A stretch of DNA of 64,000 nucleotides from Microbacterium sp. SA39 (GCF_000967865.1 NZ_JXRU01000026.1:49248-113247); one strand, 5' to 3'; counted from the stretch's first letter, positions 16,985 through 25,767 are shown. Numbers and translations: made by a program. The notes: generated from the sequence alone by a model not told the origin.

Positions 16985-18427
16985 ATGACATCCTTCCCTC
17001 CTGCCCTCCGCGTCGCGATCGTCGGGGCCGGCCCCGCGGGCATCTACGCGGGCAACCTCCTCGCGAACGCCGTCCTTCGACGGGCCCAGGAACCCAGTGG
17101 GGAAAGGCACGCGCACGTCGAGATCGACCTGTTCGAGTCGCTTCCCGCGCCGTACGGGCTGATCCGGTACGGCGTCGCGCCCGACCACCCCCGCATCAAG
17201 GGCATCGTGAACTCGCTGCACGAGATGCTCGATGCTTTTCCCCGGGAGGGCGCCGAGCGCCGCACGATCCGGTTCATCGGCAACGTCGAGATCGGGCGGG
17301 ACCTCGCCCTCGACGAGCTGCGCGAGCGGTACCACGCGGTGATCCTCGCGACGGGAGCGATCCGCGACGCCGCGCTCGACATCCCCGGCGTCGATCTGCC
17401 GGGCTCGTACGGCGCCGCCGACTTCGTGGCCTGGTTCGACGGCCACCCCGATGTCGCCCGCACCTGGCCGCTCGATGCCTCGTCGGTCGCGGTGATCGGC
17501 AACGGCAACGTGGCGCTCGACGTCGCCCGCGTGCTCGCCAAGCATGCCGTCGACCTGCGCACGACCGAGGTGCCCGACAACGTGCTCGCCGGGCTCGAAT
17601 CCTCCGCCGTGACCGATGTGCACGTGTTCGGACGCCGCGGCCCGGCCGACATCAAGTTCACCCCGATCGAGCTTCGTGAGCTCGGCGAGGTGCACGACGT
17701 CGACATCGTCCTGTACGACGAGGATTTCGAGGGCGTCGACCCGGCCGCCGCGCCGAACAACCAGCTGAAGGTCATGCTCCGCACGCTCAACAGCTGGCGG
17801 GATCGACCTGCCGGCACGGCATCCCGCCGTCTGCACTTGCACTTCTGGCACGCGCCCGTCGAGATCACCGGCGACGGCGAGGTCGACGGCATCGTCTTCG
17901 AGCGCACCCGCGTCGAGAGATCCGAGACGGATGCCGCCGGCAGGCTCGTCGGCACCGGCGAGTTCCGCGACTACGACGTGCAGGCGGTGTACCGCGCCGT
18001 CGGGTACTACGGCACGCGAGTGGCCGGCGCCCCGTTCGACGAGGCGCGCGGCGTCGTGCCGAACGAGGGCGGCCGCGTCGACGACGAAGTGGGCCTGTAC
18101 GCGACCGGGTGGATCAAGCGCGGACCGGTCGGCCTCATCGGCCACACCAAGTCCGACGCGCTCGAGACGGTGACGAACCTCGTGGCGGATGCCGACGCAG
18201 GGCTGCTCGCGGAACCTGCTGTCGAGGAGGGTGACGTGCTCGACCTGCTCGAGGCGCGCGAGACCGCCTACACGACGTGGGACGGCTGGCTCGCCCTCGA
18301 CGCCCACGAGCGGCATCTCGGCGAGACGCACACGCATGCACGGGAGCGCGTCAAGGTCGTGCCGCGCGACGAGCAGGTGGCGGTGTCCTCTCAGACGCTG
18401 TCGCGCGACGGCGCCCTCGTCCGATGA
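16985..18427 (+). CDS. fprA: ferredoxin/adrenodoxin-type NADP+ reductase
   Basis: The 480-residue flavoprotein has the FAD motif [18 protein letters not shown] at the N-terminus, [14 protein letters not shown], and an NADP-binding [15 protein letters not shown] near residue 171. A tail ([18 protein letters not shown]) is typical of FprA. It passes electrons from NADPH to ferredoxin, here probably to feed sulfite reductase. An inverted type A repeat adds a loop at residues 30-40 ([11 protein letters not shown]) between the first Rossmann helix and the following strand, a position likely to tolerate insertions. Its stop overlaps the ferredoxin start. Confidence 0.93.
   Translation: MTSFPPALRVAIVGAGPAGIYAGNLLANAVLRRAQEPSGERHAHVEIDLFESLPAPYGLIRYGVAPDHPRIKGIVNSLHEMLDAFPREGAERRTIRFIGNVEIGRDLALDELRERYHAVILATGAIRDAALDIPGVDLPGSYGAADFVAWFDGHPDVARTWPLDASSVAVIGNGNVALDVARVLAKHAVDLRTTEVPDNVLAGLESSAVTDVHVFGRRGPADIKFTPIELRELGEVHDVDIVLYDEDFEGVDPAAAPNNQLKVMLRTLNSWRDRPAGTASRRLHLHFWHAPVEITGDGEVDGIVFERTRVERSETDAAGRLVGTGEFRDYDVQAVYRAVGYYGTRVAGAPFDEARGVVPNEGGRVDDEVGLYATGWIKRGPVGLIGHTKSDALETVTNLVADADAGLLAEPAVEEGDVLDLLEARETAYTTWDGWLALDAHERHLGETHTHARERVKVVPRDEQVAVSSQTLSRDGALVR
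17073..17091 (-). repeat. short palindromic repeat, type A inverted and degenerate, in fprA
   Basis: Read on the minus strand this is TCCTGGGCCCGTCGAAGGA, a diverged copy of the type A element. It is the only inverted copy I found and the only one inside a folded domain. Confidence 0.6.
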
Positions 18428-18753
18428 CGTACGTCATCGCACTGCCCTGCGTGGATGTGAAGGACAGGGCCTGCATCGACGAGTGCCCTGTCGACTGCAT
18501 CTACGAGGGTGAGCGCTCCCTCTACATCCATCCTGACGAATGCGTCGACTGCGGGGCGTGCGAGCCCGTGTGCCCGGTCGAGGCCATCTACTACGAGGAC
18601 GACCTGCCGGATGAATGGCAGGACTATTACAGGGCCAATGTCGACTTCTTCTCCGAGATCGGCTCGCCCGGCGGCGCCGCCAAGGTCGGCGTCTACCCGT
18701 TCGACCATCCGGTGGTCGCCGCCCTTCCCCCACAGGAGGGTGCGCATGACTGA
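18424..18753 (+). CDS. fdxA: seven-iron-type ferredoxin
   Basis: The 109-residue protein matches FdxA. It starts [29 protein letters not shown], and its second cluster motif [16 protein letters not shown] lies at residues 40-55, with the conserved long C-terminal tail. It carries [3Fe-4S] and [4Fe-4S] clusters. Overlap with fprA by 4 nt makes a reductase/ferredoxin unit that can supply the sulfite reductase upstream. Confidence 0.94.
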   Translation: MTYVIALPCVDVKDRACIDECPVDCIYEGERSLYIHPDECVDCGACEPVCPVEAIYYEDDLPDEWQDYYRANVDFFSEIGSPGGAAKVGVYPFDHPVVAALPPQEGAHD

Positions 18754-19705
18754 GTCGAGTGCGTATGACGTGCTCATCATCGGCGGAGGACCGGCCGGTC
18801 TCTCGGCGGCGCTCAACCTCGGCCGCTCGCTCGTGCGCGTGCTCGTGATCGACGCCGACCGCCCACGGAACGCGGCGACGCTGAACTCGCACGGCTTCCT
18901 CACCCGCGACGGCGTTCCGCCTCACGAACTGCGGCGCCTCGCCCGGGAGGAGCTCACGGCCTACCCGAACGTCGAGATCCGCTCGCGAGTCCGGGTCGCC
19001 GCGCTGCGGTCGACGGATGCCGGATCCGAAGTCGCAGCGCCTGAGGGCGCGCGGTTCGAAGCCGAGATCGGTCGCCGCGAACCCGAGACGACCGTGACCG
19101 CACGCACGGTGCTGCTGGCCACCGGGCTGCGCGAGACGCTGCCCGAGGTGCCGAACCTCCGCGGCTTCTACGGCATGAGCCTGTTCAGCTGCGCGGCGTG
19201 CGACGCCTGGGAGCTGCAGGGGCGGCGGCTCGCGCTGATCGGGGAATCCGCCGACCTCGCGTCGCGTGCGCGGCTGATCGGACGCTGGACCGAGACGCTC
19301 ACCGTCTTCACGAACGGCAGCGATGTCGTGACCACGGCTGAAGAGGCGGAGCTCGCCGCTGCCGGCGTCGCGGTGCAGCGGCATCCGATCGTCGAGCTGA
19401 TCGGAGACCGCGGCCGCCTCGAGGCCGTGCGGCTGGCGGACGGCACGACGGTCGCCGTGGACGGCGGATTCGTGCGACCGGAGTGGGAGACCGAGCTGTC
19501 ATTCCTCGATGGGATCGCGCCGGCCCTCGACGACGACGGCCATCTGGTGACCGACCGCTCTGGCCGCACCGACATCCCCGGCCTCTACGCCGCGGGCGAC
19601 GCCGCGACCCCCGGGCCGCAGCAGCTCATCGTCGCGGCGGGCGCCGGCGCACGAGTGGCCGCGGTCATCGTGCACGACACGATCGGCGTCGCGACAGCCC
19701 ACTGA
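18746..19705 (+). CDS. thioredoxin reductase-like FAD oxidoreductase
   Basis: The 319-residue protein has [16 protein letters not shown] near residues 14-29, a redox pair CAAC (near residue 152) and the C-terminal FAD motif [15 protein letters not shown]. Classical TrxB has CATC followed by D. Here the order is CAACD, and the second NAD(P)-binding glycine motif ([11 protein letters not shown]) is degenerate, so cofactor use may differ. It overlaps the ferredoxin gene by 8 nt and ends the operon. It could recycle the thiol donor of CysH or use ferredoxin, as FFTR-type enzymes do. Both ideas are inference. Confidence 0.82.
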   Translation: MTESSAYDVLIIGGGPAGLSAALNLGRSLVRVLVIDADRPRNAATLNSHGFLTRDGVPPHELRRLAREELTAYPNVEIRSRVRVAALRSTDAGSEVAAPEGARFEAEIGRREPETTVTARTVLLATGLRETLPEVPNLRGFYGMSLFSCAACDAWELQGRRLALIGESADLASRARLIGRWTETLTVFTNGSDVVTTAEEAELAAAGVAVQRHPIVELIGDRGRLEAVRLADGTTVAVDGGFVRPEWETELSFLDGIAPALDDDGHLVTDRSGRTDIPGLYAAGDAATPGPQQLIVAAGAGARVAAVIVHDTIGVATAH

Positions 19706-19735
19706 AAGCCCTCGCCGACGGGCAGGAACGATCTG

Positions 19736-19791
19736 GTTGACATGGTTGACAACGTCGACGCCGGAGCGGAAGATGGTTGACATAGTTGACA
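19736..19791 (+). promoter_or_regulatory. four GTTGACA sites, probable operator/promoter of the toxin-antitoxin pair
   Basis: GTTGACA occurs at 19736, 19745, 19776 and 19785. These are two pairs, each with 9-bp periodicity, and the pairs are 40 bp apart. TTGACA is also the -35 consensus, so promoters and operator sites may coincide. The last pair lies 15 bp before the antitoxin start codon. Autorepression by the antitoxin is the simplest explanation. Confidence 0.55.
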
Positions 19792-19805
19792 TCCCGGAGG
19801 CACTC

Positions 19806-20372
19806 ATGAGCGCTATCGCGACCCGACGCCTCTCGCGGCCGGTGACGCGGTCACCGGAGCAGGAGCAGGCCGCCGATCGGATCCTTGAGGCGCTCCACGC
19901 ACGCCTGATCATCCGCGTGAATCAGGGCATCGAGCTGACGCGACTCGGCGACCCGGGCGACGTCGCCGATCAGATCATCGACCGTCTCCCGCTGGCGGTG
20001 AATCCCTGGTCCGACATCGTCGGCCCCGTCTACGAGAGCGGCTCCCTGCAGCGCGAACTCGGCGTCGGACGTCAGGCCGTATCGAAGGCTGTACGAGAAC
20101 TGCGCGTGCTCCGGCTCGAAACAGCGGACGGACACACCGTGTATCCCGCGTTCCAGGTGCGGGACGGACGCCTCGTCTCCGGCATGCAGAGAGTCCTCAC
20201 GGCCCTGAGGAACGGAATCGACGACCCATGGACCTGGGCGCAGTGGTTGAACGCCCCCGTGTCTCGGGCGCCCTCCGAACCGCCTCGTCGGAACATCGAC
20301 CGCTTGGTCGCCGGCGACGTGGATGCCGTCGCCCGAGACGCCGAACGCACGGCGGCGAGCTGGGCGGCGTGA
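19806..20372 (+). CDS. antitoxin of RES-type toxin-antitoxin system (Xre/MbcA/ParS-like)
   Basis: This 188-residue protein is placed by context and by weak similarity to antitoxins of RES toxins. It contains a helix-turn-helix-like segment (SLQRELGVGRQAVSKAVRELRVL, near residues 78-100) and a C-terminal portion (MQRVLTALRNGIDDPWTWAQWLNAPV) resembling the toxin-binding domain of Xre/MbcA proteins. The ATG at 19806 follows GGAGG by 5 nt. An earlier TTG-initiated frame is rejected. Its stop overlaps the toxin start. Confidence 0.72.
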   Translation: MSAIATRRLSRPVTRSPEQEQAADRILEALHARLIIRVNQGIELTRLGDPGDVADQIIDRLPLAVNPWSDIVGPVYESGSLQRELGVGRQAVSKAVRELRVLRLETADGHTVYPAFQVRDGRLVSGMQRVLTALRNGIDDPWTWAQWLNAPVSRAPSEPPRRNIDRLVAGDVDAVARDAERTAASWAA

Positions 20373-20998
20373 CAGCGGTGCAGCAGCCGCCGGAGCCGGC
20401 GCGGTCGTACGGCTCCTTCCCGAAGAAGACGATCACGTCTGGCACCGCACTGTTCCGTGCCCACCGCGCCGACCGCAGTGCATGGTGGTTCGACAGCAGC
20501 CCACATGGGCGATTCAACCTGACTCACCCCCGCGGCACCTGCTGCACGGCGACGCGGGCGGAGACCGCCATCAGGGAGAAGGTTCGAGACGAGGTCAGCT
20601 CCACGGGAGTCGTGTCGCGGGTGTTCGCGGAGACTTTCGCGCTGTCCGCGTTGTCGGCCCCGGCGGAGTACACGTGCGCCGCGGTGAGCTCCAGTCGCGC
20701 AGAGCGCTTCGGCGTCGTCCGTGATCTCGTGACGACCGGTGACTACGGGCTCACGCAGAGATGGGCGCGCGCGTTCGCATCACACGGCTTCGGCGGAGTC
20801 TTCTACGGCTCCGGCTACACGACTGGCCGCGCGAGCACGTTGGCACTGTTCGGTGACGAAGGAGCTCCCGGCGGCGGGTTCACCGCCGCGGTGCACCTTC
20901 GGGGGCCGCAGGCATGCGAGGCAGTGGGGATGACCGTCACCGGACCGCCTCGACTCAGCGCTCTGACCGTCGTCGAGAATGCCACAGGGCTAGGCTGA
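20369..20998 (+). CDS. RES-domain toxin (NAD+-degrading type)
   Basis: The 209-residue protein has a RES domain with LFRAHRADRSAWWFDSSPHGRFNLTHPRGTCC-like content near residues 28-60. It carries the Arg and the GRFN segment in the places used by MbcT/RES NAD+ phosphorylases or hydrolases. The downstream YGSGYTTG segment may close the active site. GTG at 20369 overlaps the antitoxin stop by 4 nt. A second GTG at 20378 is possible. RES toxins deplete NAD+ when freed from their antitoxin. Whether this copy is active is unknown. Confidence 0.78.
   Translation: MTAVQQPPEPARSYGSFPKKTITSGTALFRAHRADRSAWWFDSSPHGRFNLTHPRGTCCTATRAETAIREKVRDEVSSTGVVSRVFAETFALSALSAPAEYTCAAVSSSRAERFGVVRDLVTTGDYGLTQRWARAFASHGFGGVFYGSGYTTGRASTLALFGDEGAPGGGFTAAVHLRGPQACEAVGMTVTGPPRLSALTVVENATGLG
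20991..20996 (+). promoter_or_regulatory. TAGGCT -10 box, leaderless start
   Basis: TAGGCT overlaps the last codons of the RES toxin gene and ends 7 nt before the ATG at 21004, implying an independent leaderless transcript for the lipoprotein. Confidence 0.5.
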
Positions 20999-21003
20999 CC
21001 GCC

Positions 21004-21681
21004 ATGACGCGCACTCGGCAGGCTCCCTCGCTCCTCCGCCTCACTGCGGCGATCGTGCTGGCCGGAGTCGCGCTCCCCCTCAGCGGGTGCCTGTACGCGC
21101 AGATCCCGAGCGGGCAGTCGACCGGAAGCGTGCCCTCAGACGAGCCCGAGGCGACCGACGAGCCCGCAGAGGAACCGACGGACGGGACGACGCTGACCTT
21201 CGCCGAGGGTCTCGAACTCTCGGACAGCGCCTACATCGAGTGGGGCGACGGCTTCCTGGCCGACGACGCCTGGAAGACGGTCTCACCCGACGACGGCAAC
21301 GGCGGATGGACCTACGGCACGATCGACGACACGTGCACGGCCCAGTTCTGGCAGGGCCGCATCAGTGACGTGCCCGTGGTCGAGGGAGACGACAGCGCCT
21401 CGTCGGACGCGATCCTCGGCGTACTGCTGCAGTCCTCGACTGCCGAGATCACCCCGGTCGCCACCACCGGCGAGTTCAGCTACCAGATCGGCGGCAGCGG
21501 TGGGGTCGAGAGCCGACAGGTGGTCGGCACGGACGGCGACCGCACCTGGATGATGGCCGCACGAGCATTCACCACGGTCGGCGTCGGGGTCTACGTGATC
21601 GTGGACTGCACCGGCGGTGCCGGGGCAGAGGCGACGATGAACCTGGTCAACGAGGCGAACGCCGTCGTCGTCACGCCCTAG
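21004..21681 (+). CDS. hypothetical lipoprotein
   Basis: The 225-residue secreted lipoprotein has a signal sequence ending at LSGC (Cys near residue 29). An acidic, Pro/Thr-rich linker (residues 40-60) is followed by a beta-rich domain with a Cys near 107 (DDTCTAQFW) and another near 205 (VIVDCTGG) that may form a disulfide. I do not recognise a family. It follows the RES toxin but has its own -10 box, so it need not be functionally linked. Confidence 0.75.
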   Translation: MTRTRQAPSLLRLTAAIVLAGVALPLSGCLYAQIPSGQSTGSVPSDEPEATDEPAEEPTDGTTLTFAEGLELSDSAYIEWGDGFLADDAWKTVSPDDGNGGWTYGTIDDTCTAQFWQGRISDVPVVEGDDSASSDAILGVLLQSSTAEITPVATTGEFSYQIGGSGGVESRQVVGTDGDRTWMMAARAFTTVGVGVYVIVDCTGGAGAEATMNLVNEANAVVVTP

Positions 21682-21693
21682 CCAGGCGTCGGC

Positions 21694-22155
21694 TCACTTC
21701 CCGCCGGGAGGGCCGACCAGCAGCAGGATCACGTAGAGCGCGACGATGCCGACGGCGAGCAGGGCGGCCAGCACCCAGGGACGACGCAGGAACCAGCGCA
21801 TCAGCCGGTCGTACCAGCGGCGATCCCGCGGGTCGTCGGTCGCTTCGAGGCGCCAGGCGCCGTCGAGCCGGCCGGTGCGGTGCAGCCAGATCTCGGTCGG
21901 GATCGTGGCGTAGGGGACAATGGCGCTCGCGACCGCGAGCACTCCGACGCCGACGTGCCAGCGCTGGTTGAGGGCGACGAGCACGGCCGTCGCCGCGTAG
22001 GCGAGGAAGACGAAGCCGTGGATGCCACCGCCGATCGTCACGACGACTCCGGGTGCGCCGGCGGCGCGGGCGACGATCGCGGAGATCAGGATCGTCCAGG
22101 TGATCGCCTCCGCGATCGCGAGAACTCGGAACAGGCGGTCGGGGGTGCGGAACAC
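21694..22155 (-). CDS. DUF3817-like integral membrane protein
   Basis: The 153-residue protein has four or so TM segments, starting FRVLAIAEAITWTILI and continuing with a Gly-rich GVVVTIGGGIHGFVFLAY segment. This is the pattern of the DUF3817 domain found alone or fused to transporters in actinobacteria. A cytoplasmic WRLEATDDPRDRRWYDRLMRW stretch precedes the last TM. GTG at 22155 follows GAGGAG by 6 nt and is preferred over a start 21 codons upstream, which would lie inside the large palindrome region. Function unknown. Confidence 0.75.
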   Translation of the reverse strand: MFRTPDRLFRVLAIAEAITWTILISAIVARAAGAPGVVVTIGGGIHGFVFLAYAATAVLVALNQRWHVGVGVLAVASAIVPYATIPTEIWLHRTGRLDGAWRLEATDDPRDRRWYDRLMRWFLRRPWVLAALLAVGIVALYVILLLVGPPGGK

Positions 22156-22204
22156 GGGACTCCTCGGGTGGCGTCCTCCCAGCGTATCCGGGCGCGGCAT
22201 CGCC

Positions 22205-22263
22205 TTCGAATCGCGCAACTGGTTGGTCCGGTGACGACAGACCGACCAGTTGCGCGATTCGAA
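22205..22263. repeat. 24-bp inverted repeat in a divergent intergenic region
   Basis: The left arm (22205-22228, beginning TTCGAATCGCGCAACTGG) and right arm (22240-22263) match at 23 of 24 positions around an 11-nt loop. It lies between divergent starts at 22155 and 22302, so it is not an ordinary terminator. It may be a regulator site or a mobile palindromic repeat. Confidence 0.8.
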
Positions 22264-22301
22264 AGCGGAATACCTGACCGCGCGGGGACGTTGCCGAAGG
22301 C

Positions 22302-23219
22302 ATGGTGACAGTGGTCGCGGACGCGCTCTCGCAGGTGCTCGGCACCGTCGATCTGCGCGTCGGCGTGGCGCGGCGCATGCCCCTCCCGGCGGGAGAACTG
22401 CTGCCGATTCCTCACGACGCCCTCACCCTCGTGTACCTCATCGAGGGCAGCGTGCACGGGCATCCGCCGCTGGGTGACGGATGCCGCCTCGACGTCGATC
22501 CGGACTCCCATCAGCTGATCGTCGAGCCGCAGGGCCGCTGCGATCGTCTCATCGCGGGCGACGCGTTCCTGATGCTGGGCGGTTCACCCTTCGCTCTCGA
22601 AGCCGAAGACGACACCAGCCTCATGGTCGTCGATCTCGTCCTGGCGGATGCCGCGTCGCAGCTGCGTGCGGTGCTTCCGGAGTTCATCACCGTCACCGGC
22701 TTCGACGCTCTCGAACCCGCCGCGGCCGCACTCGCCGAGAACATGGGACTGGTCGACCACGACACCTGCCCCACGCGCCAGGGCGACCCGCTGATCTGCC
22801 GGATGATGGCGACCACCGTCCTGCTCTCGGTCATCCGGGCCTGGGCCGCGAACGGCTGCGCACCGCAGGGATGGCCGTCGCGGTCGAACGATCCCTTCCT
22901 CGACCGCGTGGTCGAGGCGATCCATGAGGAGCCCGGCCGCGACTGGACCGTCGAACGCCTCGCCGGCGTCGGAGCCATGTCCCGCTCGACCTTCGCCGAG
23001 CGCTTCCGCCATGCCATCGGCCGCTCCCCCGCCGACTACGTCACCGAGGTGCGGGTCGATGCGGCGAAGCGGATGCTGGATGCCGGTCGCTCCGTGTCCG
23101 AGATCTCACGCCAGCTCGGCTACGCCTCGGACGAAGGCTTCAGTCGCGCGTTCCGCCGCCGCACCGGCATGACCCCGTCGTCGTGGCGGATGGCGAACCG
23201 CACGCCCATCCCGGCGTGA
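22302..23219 (+). CDS. AraC-family transcriptional regulator with cupin-type sensor
   Basis: The 305-residue protein has an N-terminal cupin_6-like domain (residues 1-180; ALTLVYLIEGSVHGHPP, LMLGGSPFALEAE). A C-terminal AraC double HTH follows (residues about 200-300: DWTVERLAGVGAMSRSTFAERFRHAIGRSPADYVTEVRVDAAKRML and the canonical second-helix tail GYASDEGFSRAFRRRTGMTPSSWR). Such regulators often control a neighbouring MFS exporter or reductase. The MFS gene is convergent, ending 7 bp away. GTG at 22305 is an alternative start. Confidence 0.9.
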   Translation: MVTVVADALSQVLGTVDLRVGVARRMPLPAGELLPIPHDALTLVYLIEGSVHGHPPLGDGCRLDVDPDSHQLIVEPQGRCDRLIAGDAFLMLGGSPFALEAEDDTSLMVVDLVLADAASQLRAVLPEFITVTGFDALEPAAAALAENMGLVDHDTCPTRQGDPLICRMMATTVLLSVIRAWAANGCAPQGWPSRSNDPFLDRVVEAIHEEPGRDWTVERLAGVGAMSRSTFAERFRHAIGRSPADYVTEVRVDAAKRMLDAGRSVSEISRQLGYASDEGFSRAFRRRTGMTPSSWRMANRTPIPA

Positions 23220-23226
23220 AGAGTGC

Positions 23227-24417
23227 TCACGCCTTGACGCGGTTCGACGCCCCGAACAGCGCGGCGCCGACGAGCAGGATCGCCGCGCCGAGCGAATAGA
23301 CGAGTTCGACGCTCATGGTGTCGACGAGGAATCCGCCGACGCCCGCGGCGATCATGATCGCGGCCTGGAACCCGACCACGACCAGGCTGCCGCCCGCCTC
23401 GAGCCGGTCCGGCATCCGGTGCCCGACCCAGGTGTTCACGACGATCAGCCAGGAGGCGAAGAACAGGCCCCAGACGAACACGACGATCCCGATGCCGATG
23501 ATCGTGCCGGAGAGCACGATCATCGCCGCGACGGCCACGGCGATCACGACGGGGGCGAACACGGCGAAGAACCGGAACGACCGGTCGATCACGAGTCCGA
23601 TCACCAGGTTGCCGATCAGGCCTCCCGCGCCGAAGAGCGCGAGCAGCACGACGATCGTGGAGGCGTCGACACCCGGGATCCGCTCCAGCGCGAGCCGCAC
23701 GTAGGTGTAGGCGAGGAAGTGGCCGAGCACGATCAGCACGTGTCCGATCATCCCGAGGCTGATCCCGGGGCGGCGGATCGTGTCGACCAGCAGGCGGATG
23801 CTCGAGGCCTGCGCTGCGGGGACCGAAGGGAGCAGTACCCGGAGGACGATCGCGAGGAGCCCGGTGACGATTCCTGCCAGGGCGAAGACCATGCGCCAGT
23901 CGATGATCTCGCTCAGCATGACCCCGATCGGCACCCCGGCGACCGTGGCGAGCGAGGTTCCGGCGGCGGTGAACATGACCGCGCGACCGAGCCGCTCGGG
24001 GCCGGCGATCCGCGCGGCGACGGTGATCGACATCGACCAGAAGGCGCTGATCGCCGCGCCCAGCAGGAACCGGGCGAGCAGGATGATGATGAGGTTCGGC
24101 GAGATCGCGACGATGAGGTTCGACACGGCCGCGGCGAGCGCCATCCAGACCAGCAGCGAGCGGCGATCGAGCCGCGGGAACATCAGGCCGATCGTCGGCG
24201 CGACCACCAGACCGACGAGTGCGGTGACCGTCACCGTCTGCCCGGCCTGGCCGGGAGTGATGCCGAGCGACGCCGCCATCTCGGTGAGCACGCCGTTCGG
24301 GAGGAACTCCGCCGTCACCAGCAGGAAGCTCATCATCATCATGACGATGAGACCGCCGTACGGCATCCGCTGTGGTCGAGAGGAGGCTGTCGTCGGAACG
24401 GGCGCTGTCGTGGTCAT
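23227..24417 (-). CDS. MFS transporter, DHA1-type drug/metabolite exporter
   Basis: The 396-residue protein has 12 predicted TM segments. TM1 (PYGGLIVMMMMSFLLVTAEFLPNGVLTEMA) and the GxAxxPxIG-type loop motif resemble the AraJ/YdhP/Cml group of DHA1 exporters. Start ATG at 24417 with GAGGGTGG upstream. An open frame continues 18 codons further but lacks a ribosome site. The AraC gene at 22302 is its likely regulator by proximity. The substrate is unknown. Confidence 0.87.
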   Translation of the reverse strand: MTTTAPVPTTASSRPQRMPYGGLIVMMMMSFLLVTAEFLPNGVLTEMAASLGITPGQAGQTVTVTALVGLVVAPTIGLMFPRLDRRSLLVWMALAAAVSNLIVAISPNLIIILLARFLLGAAISAFWSMSITVAARIAGPERLGRAVMFTAAGTSLATVAGVPIGVMLSEIIDWRMVFALAGIVTGLLAIVLRVLLPSVPAAQASSIRLLVDTIRRPGISLGMIGHVLIVLGHFLAYTYVRLALERIPGVDASTIVVLLALFGAGGLIGNLVIGLVIDRSFRFFAVFAPVVIAVAVAAMIVLSGTIIGIGIVVFVWGLFFASWLIVVNTWVGHRMPDRLEAGGSLVVVGFQAAIMIAAGVGGFLVDTMSVELVYSLGAAILLVGAALFGASNRVKA

Positions 24418-24580
24418 GGTTCCACCCTCGCGCAGATCGGATGCCGGCGCCCGACCGGTCGTCCGCAGCATCCGACCATTCGTCCGGGACGATCCGGACG
24501 AATGTCAGCGGGCCTTCACCGGCTTCCCATCCAGGGCGGGCAGGGTGGGACGCATGCGATCGGGTCGGAGGGGCGGACGG

Positions 24581-25603
24581 ATGCTGCGCCTGTTCGGTCT
24601 CGTCGCCGTCGGCGCTCTCCTCGCCGGGTGCTCTCCACAGGTGGGGCCGGATGACTGGACGCTGGAGCCGATCCCGTTCGAGACCGCACTCGGGCGCACC
24701 GACTTCGCGTTCGGGATGCACCAGCTCGCGACCGACGGGTCGGGCGGGTTCTGGGCGAGTTCGGGTAGGTCATGGTTGCACGTCGGCGGTGACGGCGAGA
24801 CGCTCGCGATGTTCAGCGCCGACGACGGTGATCCGCTCGCCGGTATCGGCGCGATGGCGGCACTGTCCGACACCGAGTTCGTCGCGACCCGGAGCACGCG
24901 TGTCCCCGTGCTCTCCGTGCTCGACACGACGACCATGAAGTGGCGCGATCTGCCCGGCGAGCCGCCGGTGAGCAGCGACGACTTCGGCGATTTCGCGTTC
25001 GGGGACGTCGCGGTTCATGAGGGCGACGCGATCCTCGTGCGCTATCAGCCTCGACCCCCCGACGCCTACCTCGACTACCAGGTGCTGCGGGTGGACCTGG
25101 ACGACGGCTCGAGAACCCTGCTGTACAGCGCGCCGATCTCGCTCGGGGACGCCCCTGATTCGTTCCCCGGCGTGCCCCCGGTCGATGTCGACGCCGACGC
25201 CGATGGGCGCATCTACCTCGCAACCCCGTCGGAGCGGATCGTGCTGGATGCCGAGGGCGCGGTGTTGAGCGCAGAGCCCCAGTCGGCGGATCACCCGCGC
25301 GTCTCGGTGCGGCCCGACGGAACGGCACTCTGGTGGGGCGGCGAGCCCGAGAAGTCCGCCATCCGCGGTGTGACGATCGGAGGGTCCGCAGAGGCGCAGG
25401 AGGCGATCGCGCAGCGCGAGGACTGCGACGACGTGTATCGCACGGACGCCCTGTGGCTGAGCGACGGTGAGGCGCAGCATCCGCTCCCCTTCCTCTGCGG
25501 GGCGAACGCTGCGGTCTGGACCGGGGACTCGTGGGTCGTCGCGATCGGCGGCGAGGGCGACGGGGTGCTCGTGCGTCTCACTCCGCCAGACGCGCGCGAC
25601 TGA
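24581..25603 (+). CDS. hypothetical lipoprotein, possible beta-propeller
   Basis: The 340-residue lipoprotein starts at ATG 24581, 7 nt after GGAGGGG. An in-frame ATG at 24554 is less well placed. Lipobox LAGC ends at Cys18. The mature protein has repeated segments with Gly-Asp and Trp (GGFWASSGRSWLHVGGDGETLAMF, GRIYLATPSERIVLDAEGAVL), suggestive of propeller blades, and two Cys near 280-307. No enzyme motif is visible. Confidence 0.72.
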   Translation: MLRLFGLVAVGALLAGCSPQVGPDDWTLEPIPFETALGRTDFAFGMHQLATDGSGGFWASSGRSWLHVGGDGETLAMFSADDGDPLAGIGAMAALSDTEFVATRSTRVPVLSVLDTTTMKWRDLPGEPPVSSDDFGDFAFGDVAVHEGDAILVRYQPRPPDAYLDYQVLRVDLDDGSRTLLYSAPISLGDAPDSFPGVPPVDVDADADGRIYLATPSERIVLDAEGAVLSAEPQSADHPRVSVRPDGTALWWGGEPEKSAIRGVTIGGSAEAQEAIAQREDCDDVYRTDALWLSDGEAQHPLPFLCGANAAVWTGDSWVVAIGGEGDGVLVRLTPPDARD

Positions 25604-25617
25604 AGTCGAAAGAAGTC

Positions 25618-25647
25618 TGGACAGGAACGCTGCGCGCACCCTAGGCT
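25618..25647 (+). promoter_or_regulatory. promoter of the leader peptide-RIO kinase transcript
   Basis: TGGACA (25618-25623) and TAGGCT (25642-25647) are separated by 18 bp. Transcription would begin near 25654, giving a leader of about 45 nt before the small open reading frame at 25700. Confidence 0.6.
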
Positions 25648-25699
25648 CATCGACGCACCGGGACGACCCCGGAAGGCCCGAGCGGAAGGAGCTGAGGAC

Positions 25700-25762
25700 A
25701 TGAACACCGTCTTCGTCGAGCTCTCCGCCGACATCCTTCCCTTCGAGGTCACCCGCTCCTGA
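25700..25762 (+). CDS. 20-codon leader peptide upstream of RIO kinase
   Basis: ATG is preceded by GGAG and GAGGAC within 16 nt, a strong ribosome site. It encodes MNTVFVELSADILPFEVTRS and stops at TGA 25760-25762. The peptide has no signal sequence or known domain. Its stop lies 5 nt before the left arm of a hairpin that covers the ribosome site of the next gene. This arrangement is typical of leader peptides that control translation in cis by ribosome position. No known arrest motif is obvious. The start and the regulatory role are inferred from layout. Confidence 0.7.
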   Translation: MNTVFVELSADILPFEVTRS

Positions 25763-25767
25763 TCCCT

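Noticed and set aside
24554..24580. Alternative start for the lipoprotein at 24554
   Set aside because: ATG 24581 has GGAGGGG at the right distance and gives a compact lipoprotein signal. The longer form adds nine charged residues.
25700..25762. WhiB7-type control or a known antibiotic-arrest peptide
   Set aside because: I see no AT-rich WhiB7 box upstream of the -35, and the peptide has no recognised arrest motif, so I claim only the layout.
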